Positions 19,064 through 27,755 of a stretch of 64,000 nucleotides of DNA are shown piece after piece. Made by a program: the position numbers and the translations under genes. Each line of letters begins with the position of its first letter. Position 1 is the first letter of the stretch. A model generated the notes under the pieces. That model searched no databases. It saw only the letters and a program-made list of their open reading frames with translations, and was not told the DNA's origin. Source of the stretch: Raineyella sp044508675 (GTDB taxonomy: Bacteria; Actinomycetota; Actinomycetes; Propionibacteriales; Propionibacteriaceae); NCBI GenBank assembly GCA_044508675.1, contig JBIQHF010000011.1, forward strand, positions 1 through 64,000, in the 5' to 3' direction.

Positions 19064-19930
19064 TCAACGGTAGTCGGGTTCGCCGCGGTCGTCCGGGGCC
19101 CTGCCTGACTCGATCGGTTCCACCGCGGGCACTCCTACCTCGCTCATTCCCGCCTCGGCCAGTTCGGCCCGGAGCAGGGTCGTGTGGATCGTCGACACCG
19201 TGGCGTGCATGGCCCCGACCAGCCGCGGCAGCTGCGGGCCCTCGAACCGTTGGGTGGGCATCGCGACCGTGATCGCCGCGCCCCCCTCGGTCCCGGGCCC
19301 GTGGATCACCATGCCGATGGCGGTCACCCCGCGTTCGGTCTCCTGGTCGTTGATCGCGTACCCGCGGCGCTGGACCCGTTCCAGGTCGGCCGCCACCGCA
19401 ATCGGGTCGACCCGCCGGCCCCCGGCCTGCTCCTGGGCGGTCGACACCCGGCGCAGGAACTGCATCCGCTCCTCCGGGGCCAGTTCCGACAGCATCGCCC
19501 TGCCCCCCGAGGTCAGGTAGGCCGGGAAGACCGTGCCCTCCCGGTCGCCGATCCGCAGCGCCTGTCCGGACTCGACCGAGGCGACGAATCGGGCCTGGGT
19601 GCCCAACAGGACGACCAGGTTCGCGGTCTCGCCGGTGGTGGCGGCGAGTTCACGCAGGTGCGGGAGCACCCGGGAACGCAGTTCGGCGATGCCGCTGCGC
19701 GGTGCCGTTCCGCTGGCCAGCATGGGCCCGGCCACGTACCGCTGGTCGCTGAGCTGTGCCGCGAAGTCGCGGTAGACGAGCATCTGCAGCAGTCGATGGG
19801 CCGTGGATCGCGCGACACCGAGCCGTTCTGCGGCGTCGGAGACACGCATCGGCCCCTCGACCTGCAACATCGCGGCCAGTCGCAGGGCGTTGTCGACGCT
19901 GGCAATACTGTATGCCGGTGGATTCTTCAC
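19064..19930 (-). CDS. IclR-family transcriptional regulator of the gentisate genes
   Basis: The 288-residue protein has an N-terminal winged helix (about 8-68, recognition region VSDAAERLGVARSTAHRLL) and a C-terminal IclR effector domain. It is divergent from the gentisate dioxygenase gene 74 bases away and probably controls it; C. glutamicum uses an IclR-type regulator for its gentisate genes. It also lies 3 bases upstream of amrB in the same direction, so the Amr trio may be in its transcript. The start is GTG; the adjacent operator-like repeats overlap it, suggesting autoregulation. Confidence 0.9.
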   Translation of the reverse strand: MKNPPAYSIASVDNALRLAAMLQVEGPMRVSDAAERLGVARSTAHRLLQMLVYRDFAAQLSDQRYVAGPMLASGTAPRSGIAELRSRVLPHLRELAATTGETANLVVLLGTQARFVASVESGQALRIGDREGTVFPAYLTSGGRAMLSELAPEERMQFLRRVSTAQEQAGGRRVDPIAVAADLERVQRRGYAINDQETERGVTAIGMVIHGPGTEGGAAITVAMPTQRFEGPQLPRLVGAMHATVSTIHTTLLRAELAEAGMSEVGVPAVEPIESGRAPDDRGEPDYR

Positions 19931-19961
19931 ACCAGAATCATACGTTCATCTTTCCAGAATC
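19921..19961. promoter_or_regulatory. Repeated operator-like half-sites between iclR-type gene and gentisate dioxygenase
   Basis: CCAGAATC occurs at 19932-19939 and again at 19954-19961, exactly 22 bases (two helical turns) apart. GATTCT at 19921-19926 forms an inverted repeat with AGAATC at 19934-19939 around a 7-base spacer. The set covers the start of the regulator gene and the short divergent promoter region. Regulator binding here is inferred from position and symmetry. Confidence 0.55.
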
Positions 19962-20004
19962 TACGTAATGTGGCTCACACAAGTGGACTTCGAAGGAGAA
20001 TGCC

Positions 20005-21150
20005 ATGCCAGAAACCACGTACCCGTCGCCGGTGAAGCTCCCGGTCATCGAGGGCCCGACCCAGCCGGCCCCCTCCGAGGAGCTCGCGGATCTCTACCAG
20101 GGCTTCGAGCACCAGATGCTGGTCCCGCTGTGGTACGAGATCGGTGACCTGATGCCCGGTCACCCGCACGCTTCGGCCGCCCCGTGGCTGTGGAAGTGGT
20201 CGGACCTGCTCCCGTTGGCCGAGAAGTCCGGCGACATCGTCCCGGTCGGCCGGGGCGGCGAGCGTCGGGCCATCGCGCTGGCGAACCCGACCCTCGGCGG
20301 TCGCCCGTACATCTCCCCCACCCTCTGGTGCGCCATCCAGTACCTGCGCCCGGGCGAGGACGCCCCGTACCACCGCCACACCCAGAACGCCTTCCGCTTC
20401 GTCGTCGAGGGCGAGGGCGTGTGGACCATCGTCAACGGGGACCCGATCCCGATGCGCCGCGGCGACTTCCTGCCGCAGGGCACCTGGAACTGGCACGGCC
20501 ACTTCAACCCGACCGACCAGCCGATGGCCTGGATCGACGGCCTGGACATCCCGTTCCAGTACCAGACCGACTCCACCTTCTTCGAGTTCGGCCCGGAGCA
20601 GTTCACCGACGAGGAGCGTACGACCCCCGGCCAGTCCCGCAGCGAACGGCTGTGGCAGTACGGCGGCCTGACCCCGGAGCGTTTCGCCGCGCAGCCGACC
20701 CCCTTCTCGCCGCTGTTCGCCTACCGGTGGTCCAACACCAATGCCGCACTGGACCAGCAGCTGCAGATGGAGGCCGCCGGCTACGAGGCGACGATCGAGC
20801 CCGGGCACGCCGCGGTCCGCTACACCAACCCGACGAACGCCGCCGACGTGCTGCCGACCATCCGTACGTCCATCCACCGGCTCCGCAAGGGTGCGGCCAC
20901 CGCCCCGCGCCGCGAGGTCGGCTCCTCGGTCTTCCAGGTCTTCGACGGCGCCGGCAAGGTCAACGTCGGCGACCGCACCTGGTCGGTCACCCGCGGCGAC
21001 ATCTTCGTCGTGCCGTCCTGGACCACGTTCTCGATCACCTCCGAGGCGTCCGGTTCGGATTCCGACTCCGGCCACCTAGACCTGTTCCGGTTCGCCGACA
21101 CCCCGATCTTCGAGAAGCTCGACCTCTACCGCAGCGAAGTCGACGCCTGA
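20005..21150 (+). CDS. Gentisate 1,2-dioxygenase
   Basis: This iron(II) enzyme opens the gentisate ring to maleylpyruvate. The 381-residue product is a bicupin: the first cupin carries the metal motif HRHTQNAFRF (His at about 123-125) with a later HGH histidine, and the second cupin spans about 265-370. The ATG follows GAAGGAG. It is the first gene of the catabolic run 20005-24117 and is divergent from its probable IclR regulator. Confidence 0.95.
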   Translation: MPETTYPSPVKLPVIEGPTQPAPSEELADLYQGFEHQMLVPLWYEIGDLMPGHPHASAAPWLWKWSDLLPLAEKSGDIVPVGRGGERRAIALANPTLGGRPYISPTLWCAIQYLRPGEDAPYHRHTQNAFRFVVEGEGVWTIVNGDPIPMRRGDFLPQGTWNWHGHFNPTDQPMAWIDGLDIPFQYQTDSTFFEFGPEQFTDEERTTPGQSRSERLWQYGGLTPERFAAQPTPFSPLFAYRWSNTNAALDQQLQMEAAGYEATIEPGHAAVRYTNPTNAADVLPTIRTSIHRLRKGAATAPRREVGSSVFQVFDGAGKVNVGDRTWSVTRGDIFVVPSWTTFSITSEASGSDSDSGHLDLFRFADTPIFEKLDLYRSEVDA

Positions 21151-21177
21151 TCCCCCACCCCGTACGAAGGAGAACAC

Positions 21178-22011
21178 ATGAAGCTCGCCACCATCCGTAC
21201 CGCTGACGGCACCCGCGCCGTGCGGGTCGAGGGCGACACGTTCGTCGACCTCGGCTTCGACAGCGTGAGCAGCCTGCTCGCCGCCGAGGACTGGCAGACT
21301 GCGGCTGCCGTCGACGGCCCGAGCCTGCCGGCGGCCGACGCGGACTTCGCGCCGGTCACCCCGGCGCCGGGGAAGATCATCTGCGTGGGCCTGAACTACC
21401 GCACCCACATCACCGAGATGGGCCGTGAGCTGCCGGAGTACCCGACCCTGTTCGCGAAGTACCCCGAGGCGCTGATCGGCGCCAACGACGACATCATCCT
21501 GCCGCCCGAGGACGACCAGTACGACTGGGAGGCCGAGCTGGCCATCGTCATCGGCACGAAGGTCCGCCGCGCCAAGGGCGCCGAGGCGGAGGCCGCCATC
21601 GCCGGCTTCTCCACCCTCAACGACGTGACCATGCGCGGCTGGCAGTACCGCTCCAAGATGTGGCTGCAGGGCAAGACCTGGGAGAACACCACCCCGATGG
21701 GCCCCTACCTGGTCACCCCGGACGAGGTCGGCGGACCCCGCCCGGCGCTGAAGATCGAGGACTCCGTCAACGGCGAGACCAAGCAGTCCGACACCACCGG
21801 CGACCTGGTCTTCGACCCGGTCACCCTGGTCGAGTACATCTCCACCATCCTCACCCTCCAGCCCGGCGACGTGATCGCCACCGGCACCACCGGCGGCGTC
21901 GGCCACGCCCGCAAGCCCGCCCAGTACCTGAAGGCCGGCGACGTGCTGGTCACCGAGATCGAGGGCCTGGGCCGCTGCGAGAACCGCACCGTCGCCGAGG
22001 TCGTCCAGTGA
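21178..22011 (+). CDS. Fumarylpyruvate hydrolase (FAH family)
   Basis: This enzyme cleaves fumarylpyruvate to fumarate and pyruvate, the end of the gentisate route. The 277-residue protein has an N-terminal lid domain and the FAH core, with GLNYRTHITEMG, the metal-binding acidic residues in DWEAELAIVIG and NDVTMRG, and TGTTGGVG near the end. It starts 27 bases after the dioxygenase behind AAGGAG and overlaps the next gene by GTGA. FAH sequence alone does not fix the substrate; context does. Confidence 0.9.
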   Translation: MKLATIRTADGTRAVRVEGDTFVDLGFDSVSSLLAAEDWQTAAAVDGPSLPAADADFAPVTPAPGKIICVGLNYRTHITEMGRELPEYPTLFAKYPEALIGANDDIILPPEDDQYDWEAELAIVIGTKVRRAKGAEAEAAIAGFSTLNDVTMRGWQYRSKMWLQGKTWENTTPMGPYLVTPDEVGGPRPALKIEDSVNGETKQSDTTGDLVFDPVTLVEYISTILTLQPGDVIATGTTGGVGHARKPAQYLKAGDVLVTEIEGLGRCENRTVAEVVQ

Positions 22012-22721
22012 GCCCGGCCTTCGAGGACTCCCGCCGCTGGATGGCGCAGGGCACCGAGCTGTTCACCCGGTCCCTGGCCAACGTCACCGACGACCAGCTG
22101 GCCGGTCCGACCGACCTGCCCGGCTGGACCGGCAAGCACGTGCTCGCCCACGTCTGTGCCAACGCCGAGGCCCTGCAGAACCTCGTGCACTGGGCCCGGA
22201 CCGGCGAGGAGACCCCGATGTACTCCTCCACGACGCAGCGCGCCGACGACATCCTGGCCGGTTCGCGCCGCCGGGCCGACGAGCTGCGCGAGTGGTACGG
22301 GCGCTCGATCACTGCGCTCGACGCCGACCTGGAGGCCCTGACCGAGGAGCAGTGGCAGCACGAGGTGGTGACCGCCCAGGGCCGTACGGTCCCGGCGACC
22401 GAGCTGCCGTGGATGCGCAGCCGCGAAATCATGGTGCACGCGGTCGACCTAGGCGGGATCGGGTTCGCCGACCTGCCGGCCGACTTCTGCACCGCGCTGG
22501 TCACCGACGTGGTCGGGAAGCGGTCGCGGACCGCGGACCACCCGGCGGTGCAGGCGACCGTGACCGATGCCGACGTGGCCGTCGACATCCCCGGCACGGG
22601 CGATCCGATCGTGGTGGCGGGCACGCTCGCCGAGGTCACCGCCTGGCTGACCGGGCGCCCCGGCGGCCCGGCCCGGACGACCAGCGGCGAAGCCGTCCCG
22701 GACCTGCCGCCCTGGCTCTGA
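22008..22721 (+). CDS. Maleylpyruvate isomerase, mycothiol-dependent (MDMPI/DinB fold)
   Basis: It converts maleylpyruvate to fumarylpyruvate; in actinobacteria the cofactor is mycothiol rather than glutathione. The 237-residue protein shows the MDMPI N-terminal bundle with LPGWTGKHVLAHV (metal His) and the second histidine in REIMVHAVDLG, then a C-terminal domain. Its GTG start overlaps the preceding stop, so translation is coupled. Its presence implies that the host makes mycothiol (inference). Confidence 0.92.
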   Translation: MSPAFEDSRRWMAQGTELFTRSLANVTDDQLAGPTDLPGWTGKHVLAHVCANAEALQNLVHWARTGEETPMYSSTTQRADDILAGSRRRADELREWYGRSITALDADLEALTEEQWQHEVVTAQGRTVPATELPWMRSREIMVHAVDLGGIGFADLPADFCTALVTDVVGKRSRTADHPAVQATVTDADVAVDIPGTGDPIVVAGTLAEVTAWLTGRPGGPARTTSGEAVPDLPPWL

Positions 22722-22854
22722 GGCCGGGGCGCGGCCTCCGGGTCACGCGACGAGGCCGGTCGGCCGACCGGCCTCAACAAGAACTTCGGACTCGGGTCCC
22801 CCAGTGGCCCGACCGATCAACACATTCCCGTATGGGACGAAAGGGAAACAGGAC

Positions 22855-24117
22855 ATGACCACCTTCAAAGGTGACGTAGTGGTCGTCGGTGGCGGCATCG
22901 GCGGTATGGCGGCAGCGCTCGCGCTCTCGCTCAAGGGCTTCAACGTGCAGCTGTTCGAGAAGCACTCCAAGTTCGGCGAGGTCGGCGCAGGCCTGCAGAT
23001 CGCCCCGAACTGCACCCGGATCCTCGACTACTGGGGCGTGCTCCAGGAGGTCAAGGACGCCGGTGTGCTGCCGTCCGGGATGAAGATGCTCGACGCGATG
23101 GACGGGCACGTCATCACCGAGATGGACCTGCGCGACATGGAGAAGCGGTACGGCTACCCGTACATGGTGATCCACCGCTCCGACCTGCACCGGATCCTGA
23201 TGGAGGCCGCCGCCCGTGCCGGCGCCACCCTGCACAACGACAAGGGCTGCGTGTCCTACGAGAACACCGAGGACGGTGCCCGCGCGGTCTTCGAGGACGG
23301 GGATGTCGCCGAGGGCAAGATCGTCATCGCCGCGGACGGCCTGCACTCGGTTGCCCGCGCCATGATGAGCGACGACGAGCCGGTCAACTCTGCGTACGTC
23401 GCCTACCGCGGCGCCTTTCCGATCGGTGAGGTCGCCGACCACCACGTCTACCCCGACGACGTCGTGGTGTACATCGGCCCCGGCCGCCACTTCGTGCAGT
23501 ACGGGCTGCGTGGCGGGGAGATGTTCAACCAGGTCGCGGTGTTCGAGTCGCCCAAGGCGCTGGCCGGCGAACAGGACTGGGGCACGCCCGACGAGCTCGA
23601 CGCCGCATTCGCGGGAAGCTGCGAGGCGATCCAGGAGGGCCTGCCGCTGATGTGGCGCGACCGCTGGTGGCGGATGTTCGACCGTGAGCCGATCATGAAC
23701 TGGGTCGACGGGCGGATTGCCCTGCTCGGTGATGCCGCCCACCCGCCGCTGCAGTACATCGCCCAGGGCGCCATCATGGCGATCCAGGACGCGTACGTGA
23801 TGGCCGAGCACGCCGAGCGGAGCCGCCAGGAGAAGGGCAGCGTCGACGGCGATGCGGTCCTGGCCGCCTACAACGCGGTTCGTCCCGAGCATTGCCGCCG
23901 GGTGCTGACCACCTCCCGCAAGTGGGGCGAGCTGTGGCACCTGCCGCAGCCTGAGGCCGGCCTCCGCAACGCCCTGCTGGAGGCCCGCGACACGTACGAC
24001 TACTCGTTCACCGACTGGCTGTACGGCGGCACCGCGCTCACCCCGGAGGAGGAGCCGGAGCTCTTCACCCCGCTGTCGATCCAGGATGACCCGCAGAAGG
24101 CCTGGCAGGGTCGCTGA
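22855..24117 (+). CDS. 3-hydroxybenzoate 6-hydroxylase (FAD monooxygenase)
   Basis: This NADH-dependent flavoprotein would make gentisate from 3-hydroxybenzoate, the entry step of the pathway coded just upstream. The 420-residue protein has an N-terminal dinucleotide motif GGGIGGMAA and the second FAD motif LLGDAAHPPLQYIAQGA (about residues 290-307), typical of the salicylate/3-hydroxybenzoate hydroxylase family. The ATG at 22855 follows AAGGGAAACAG; an in-frame ATG at 22804 would add 17 residues ahead of the conserved start. A related salicylate hydroxylase activity cannot be excluded. A strong terminator closes the run. Confidence 0.9.
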   Translation: MTTFKGDVVVVGGGIGGMAAALALSLKGFNVQLFEKHSKFGEVGAGLQIAPNCTRILDYWGVLQEVKDAGVLPSGMKMLDAMDGHVITEMDLRDMEKRYGYPYMVIHRSDLHRILMEAAARAGATLHNDKGCVSYENTEDGARAVFEDGDVAEGKIVIAADGLHSVARAMMSDDEPVNSAYVAYRGAFPIGEVADHHVYPDDVVVYIGPGRHFVQYGLRGGEMFNQVAVFESPKALAGEQDWGTPDELDAAFAGSCEAIQEGLPLMWRDRWWRMFDREPIMNWVDGRIALLGDAAHPPLQYIAQGAIMAIQDAYVMAEHAERSRQEKGSVDGDAVLAAYNAVRPEHCRRVLTTSRKWGELWHLPQPEAGLRNALLEARDTYDYSFTDWLYGGTALTPEEEPELFTPLSIQDDPQKAWQGR

Positions 24118-24200
24118 GCCCGGGTAGTCCGACAACGCCGAGCTGGGTGACGCTGAGCCAAGCAAGGCCGAGCCAGGCAAGACCAAGCCAGAAAAGACAT

Positions 24201-24232
24201 GGTGCGGTGGGTCCTTCGGGGCCCACCGCACC
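24201..24232 (+). terminator. UUCG-tetraloop terminator after the gentisate genes
   Basis: A 14-bp stem (GGTGCGGTGGGTCC, 24201-24214, with 24219-24232, one G-U pair) is capped by TTCG closed by a C-G pair, the extra-stable UUCG loop. TGCCGTTT follows. Just upstream (about 24153-24190) is a degenerate AGCCAAGCAAGG-like repeat of no clear role. Confidence 0.8.
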
Positions 24233-24556
24233 TGCCGTTTCCGGGGACCCGACGCGTCGGCGACCTCCGGTGGTTGTCGCCGAAATTTCCATAGGTCGAG
24301 GCTATGGAATCCGCTCGCTGATGGACCCGTGCACCTCGGTACTGCGGCCCTGGTCCTGGCCTTGCCGACGCCGGAATGGATTCGCCGCGCTTTCGTGCCA
24401 ACGCTACCGCTGTACGGGTAGCGGATCCCTGGAAACGCGGCGGATCCGGTGAGGTCCTGGTCCTGGGACGGAGGGCATAGTTGCGGCGGGACGGCGAGGC
24501 CGACCGATCCACGAGTCCACGCCAGAACCGGCGCGAAACCCAATAGTCTGGCCGGC
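24233..24556. other. Non-coding gap with one inverted repeat
   Basis: No credible gene is seen in this stretch. It holds one inverted repeat, TTCCATAG (24287-24294) and CTATGGAA (24302-24309) with a 7-base spacer, about 250 bases before the HprK-like gene. Open frames here are arginine-rich artefacts. The repeat could be an operator for the next gene, but this is not established. Confidence 0.4.
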
Positions 24557-25831
24557 ATGGTGCAGCCGCTGACCGTCGGGCCCCTGGGGGTCAATGTCGA
24601 GCTGGCTCTGGCGGACTTCCCGGGCGCTCCCGGGGTACGCGACGAGCTGGCCCACCTGTGGCAGGAAGTACCGGCAGTGGGCGGTCCGCCCGCGGCGCGG
24701 TTCCGGTTGCACATCGGCCCCCACGCGGAGCATGCCGATCCCGAACCATCGGCCGACCAGCCTGTCGCAACCGAGCAGGTCCGGCAACAGGAGATCAGTT
24801 GCCCCTCGCACGAGGAACTCATGCAGTACGTGACCGGGAGGATCACCGTCGAGGGGCTGGCCGGGGCCGAGGAGCACCTGCTCCTGTTGCACGCCTCCGC
24901 GGTGGCGCTGCCCGACGGGGCCGTCGTCGGGTTCGTCGCCGCCTCGGGCGCGGGGAAGACCACCCTCGCGCGGACGCTGGGGGCCGCGTACGGCTACGTG
25001 ACCGACGAGACCCTCGCGGTCGACCTGACCACACGCGACCTGACCACACGCGACCTGATCACCCGCGACCGGATCACCCGCGACCCGGTCCCTGGTGATC
25101 CGGTCACCGGTCGCCCGGGGGTGGTCCCGTATCGCAAGCCGTTGTCGCTGGTCGTCCCCGGGGAGCCGAAGCGCCAGTGCAGTCCGGCCGACCTCGGGCT
25201 GCGCCCGCTCCCGGAGGCGCCCCTACGACTGGCGCGGATCGTGGTGATCGAGCGGGATCCGGCGCACGCCGGGGACCCGGAGCTGACGTCGCTGCCGCTG
25301 ACCGAGGCCATCCTGGCCATCGCCCCGCAGACGAGCCGCTTCGGCTGGGCGGGCCGCGGCCTCCACCGGCTCGCCGAGATGCTCACCCGCACCGGCGGTG
25401 CGGTCAAGGTCCGCTACAGCGAGGCTGCCACCCTGGTCGACCTGGTCCCCCGGTTCCTCGAGCACGGATTCGACGGAACACCGGGAGCAGCGTGGAACGG
25501 ACCGGAGGGCCAGGTCGCCGAGGGCTCGGCGGTACCGCAGCCGGCCGCGCATGCCTGGCGGATGCCGGCCGGGATCGAGTGGCTCGACACCGATCCGGGC
25601 CGGATGCTGGTCTCCTCGCACCACGGGGTGATCGAGCTCGCCGGGATCGGCCCGACCCTGCTGCACGGGATCATCGCCGGGGGTGAGCAGGCGGAGTTCG
25701 ACGCCCTGGTCCGCCGGGCCGAGCAGGTGCACGGCGTGCCTCCGGACGGCGATGCCACCCAAGCGGTGGCGGAGACACTCGACCAGCTCGCCGACCTGCG
25801 CCTGGTCATCGCACCCCACGGATGGCGCTGA
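24557..25831 (+). CDS. HPr kinase-like P-loop protein with PqqD-like C-terminal region
   Basis: The 424-residue protein has an HprK-like nucleotide-binding core, with HASAVALPDGA then Walker A AASGAGKTTLA (about 133-143), and GYVTDETLAVD. The last 90 residues (MPAGIEWLDTDPGRM, then VIELAGIGPTLLHGIIAGG) resemble PqqD-type peptide-recognition domains. HprK-like and PqqD-like proteins are known from RiPP maturation, but no precursor peptide, protease or cyclase is seen nearby. A low-complexity run (about 157-176) of T-R-D units interrupts the kinase core. The function is unknown. It is convergent with the Tat-exported paralogue at 25962. Confidence 0.65.
   Translation: MVQPLTVGPLGVNVELALADFPGAPGVRDELAHLWQEVPAVGGPPAARFRLHIGPHAEHADPEPSADQPVATEQVRQQEISCPSHEELMQYVTGRITVEGLAGAEEHLLLLHASAVALPDGAVVGFVAASGAGKTTLARTLGAAYGYVTDETLAVDLTTRDLTTRDLITRDRITRDPVPGDPVTGRPGVVPYRKPLSLVVPGEPKRQCSPADLGLRPLPEAPLRLARIVVIERDPAHAGDPELTSLPLTEAILAIAPQTSRFGWAGRGLHRLAEMLTRTGGAVKVRYSEAATLVDLVPRFLEHGFDGTPGAAWNGPEGQVAEGSAVPQPAAHAWRMPAGIEWLDTDPGRMLVSSHHGVIELAGIGPTLLHGIIAGGEQAEFDALVRRAEQVHGVPPDGDATQAVAETLDQLADLRLVIAPHGWR
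25025..25085 (+). repeat. Tandem T-R-D-coding repeat inside the HprK-like gene
   Basis: About four consecutive imperfect 15-base units of the form CTGACCACACGCGAC / CTGATCACCCGCGAC encode repeated (L/I)-T-T/I-R-D. The number of units may vary by slippage. Confidence 0.75.
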
Positions 25832-25913
25832 GCCAAAGAGCTGTTCGCTGGGGACGGGATCCACAACGCGAAGTCGTAGCCAGGAACGGCTGGACAGAAA
25901 GGCCAAGAGAAGA

Positions 25914-25947
25914 AGATCGGGGTCCGGCCGAAGCCGGACCCCGATCT
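25914..25947 (-). terminator. Terminator downstream of Tat-exported paralogue A
   Basis: A perfect 15-bp stem (AGATCGGGGTCCGGC, 25914-25928, with 25933-25947) has a loop that reads TTCG on the minus strand, followed there by TCTTCTCTTGG. It lies just below the stop of the gene at 25962. Confidence 0.85.
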
Positions 25948-25961
25948 GAGCTACTGCAGGA

Positions 25962-27545
25962 CTACTTCTGGACGTTCTTCCCACCGCTGCCGCGGGCGAG
26001 GAACACGTCGAGCAGGCTGCCGGTGACCACACCGACGTGCAGGGCGGCCACGTCGTAGCGCCCCTGCTCGATGCTCGTGAACGGCGGCGGAACAGTACCG
26101 GTGGCATCGTTCTGCGCGTTGACGGTGAGCCGGATGACGTTCTTCAGCACCCCGAACACGTTCGCGAGCAGGGCGTTCAGGTTGCCGAAAACGGTGGTGT
26201 AGAGCGCCTGGCCCGGGGTGAGCAGGCCGAAGAGGATGTCCGTCAGGACACCAACGATCGCCGCGACCAGGTCCGTGGCGAGCTCGGCCGGGACCAGACC
26301 ACCCAGGATCGTGATCTGCGCAGTACCGTCGATGAGGTCACCCAGGGTCGCGTTCGTGATCTCGACGACGGTGATCGGAAGGAGGGCCGGAGCGAGCGTG
26401 ATCTTGAGGTTGACCTTGATCAGGTCACGCAGCACGTCCAGCAGCGCGGCGAGCAGGGTCCCGCCCTCGGTGCCGACAGCGTCGGTCGGGATCGACTGGT
26501 CGGCGAACAGCAGGGTGTTCGGGGACAGACCATTGAGACCGGTGGTGGTGCCGCCGAGGATGGCGCCCAGGTCGAGGATGACCTGCCCCTGGTCCAGATT
26601 CAGCTGCAGCGCGTGGCCGTCCGTCGGCGGGATCTTACCGGTCAGCTGGGTGGCGTCCAGGGTCAGCCCACCGGTGACAGAGAGCAACCCGAGTCCGCTG
26701 AGGAGTCCGCTGACCGCACCGGTGACAGCACCGACCAGATCGATGCCGGCGACGGCGCTGGCCAGGTTGCCGGCCAGGGCACCGACGACGCTGTCCGAGC
26801 TCACGTAGAGGCGCAGGTAGGCCAGCAGGTAGTCGCGGAGGAACGCGTAGTCGCCAGGCTGCAGCTCGGGCGAGCCCGCCACGGCCGGCGGCACGCACCG
26901 GGAGTTGAACTGCGACCGGCCGTACACCGCGCCGACCTGCAGCTCGAGGTCCGTGATCTCGGCGAGGAGGTCGGCAACAACCGGGAGGCCGCTGAGAGCA
27001 CCCTGCTGCAGGACCCGGTACAGGTCGATCGTGGCGACCGGGCCCAGGGCGGCAGCCGCCGCCGGGTTGAGGGTAACGGCACCGTCGTTGCCGACCACAC
27101 CGCTGGCGCCACGGACGTTGCCGTTCTCGTGGGCGTAGGCGTACTGGCCGACCGCACCGGTCTCGGCCGGAGCCGCGAACTGGAGGATCCCGGAGAGGGC
27201 GCCGCCCACCCCGCCCAGCTCGGCGTTGATGGTGTTCAGCACGGTGGCGCCGAGCGGGTTGGACTGCGTGTCCTCCGTGGTCGCACCAGGGGTCGATGCC
27301 TCGGTGGAGTGCAGCTCCGCCACGGCGTCGAGGCTCGTGCCCAGGATCTGGCCGCTCAGCAGCTGTCCGCGCGCGATCGAGGTGAACAACGTGCCGACAG
27401 GCAGGCACGTGGGGCTTGCGGCCATGGCCGGGGGGGCGCCCACGGACATCGCAATGACAGGAGTGGACCAGGCAGCGGTCCGCAGGAGCGTACGGCGGCT
27501 GGGGCCGTTGCCCTTCTTCTGCGGCGATTCGATTTCGGTGGACAT
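25962..27545 (-). CDS. Tat-exported protein, choice-of-anchor G-like, paralogue A
   Basis: The 527-residue protein begins with a twin-arginine signal (SRRTLLRTAAWSTPVIAMSV, cleavage probably after PPAMA, about residue 42). The rest is rich in Leu, Gly, Val and Ala with few charges and looks like repeated beta structure. It resembles actinobacterial surface proteins annotated as choice-of-anchor G, but there is no LPXTG or membrane tail; it ends RGSGGKNVQK. The start at 27545 is set by GGAAGGCG and by exact agreement with paralogue B; the open frame to 27746 adds unrelated residues. The role is unknown, perhaps surface adhesion or matrix (inference). Confidence 0.75.
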   Translation of the reverse strand: MSTEIESPQKKGNGPSRRTLLRTAAWSTPVIAMSVGAPPAMAASPTCLPVGTLFTSIARGQLLSGQILGTSLDAVAELHSTEASTPGATTEDTQSNPLGATVLNTINAELGGVGGALSGILQFAAPAETGAVGQYAYAHENGNVRGASGVVGNDGAVTLNPAAAAALGPVATIDLYRVLQQGALSGLPVVADLLAEITDLELQVGAVYGRSQFNSRCVPPAVAGSPELQPGDYAFLRDYLLAYLRLYVSSDSVVGALAGNLASAVAGIDLVGAVTGAVSGLLSGLGLLSVTGGLTLDATQLTGKIPPTDGHALQLNLDQGQVILDLGAILGGTTTGLNGLSPNTLLFADQSIPTDAVGTEGGTLLAALLDVLRDLIKVNLKITLAPALLPITVVEITNATLGDLIDGTAQITILGGLVPAELATDLVAAIVGVLTDILFGLLTPGQALYTTVFGNLNALLANVFGVLKNVIRLTVNAQNDATGTVPPPFTSIEQGRYDVAALHVGVVTGSLLDVFLARGSGGKNVQK

Positions 27546-27705
27546 GAGCGCCTTCCGGTAGTGCCGTTCGTAACCGAGGGTGAATGTAGTCACCGAAGAC
27601 GGCTCCGAGCGGCGATTCACCGGGTAATCCGCGCCGAATGAATGTTTCTGCGCGCACTCTGAACGTCCCAATGCGTAGGACGAAACGTTCCGGGGTCCAG
27701 GAGGC

Positions 27706-27739
27706 GGATCGGGGGCCGGCCTGTTCCGGCCCCCGATCC
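27706..27739 (-). terminator. Terminator downstream of Tat-exported paralogue B
   Basis: A perfect 14-bp stem GGATCGGGGGCCGG (27706-27719) with 27726-27739 and a 6-base loop lies just below the stop at 27756. The two paralogues therefore probably have separate transcripts, each with its own terminator. Confidence 0.8.
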
Positions 27740-27755
27740 GGGTCAACTCATCGCC

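Noticed and set aside
24557..25831. Lasso-peptide or other RiPP biosynthesis cluster
   Set aside because: HprK-like and PqqD-like parts exist, but there is no precursor peptide, leader peptidase, cyclase or nucleotidyltransferase nearby.
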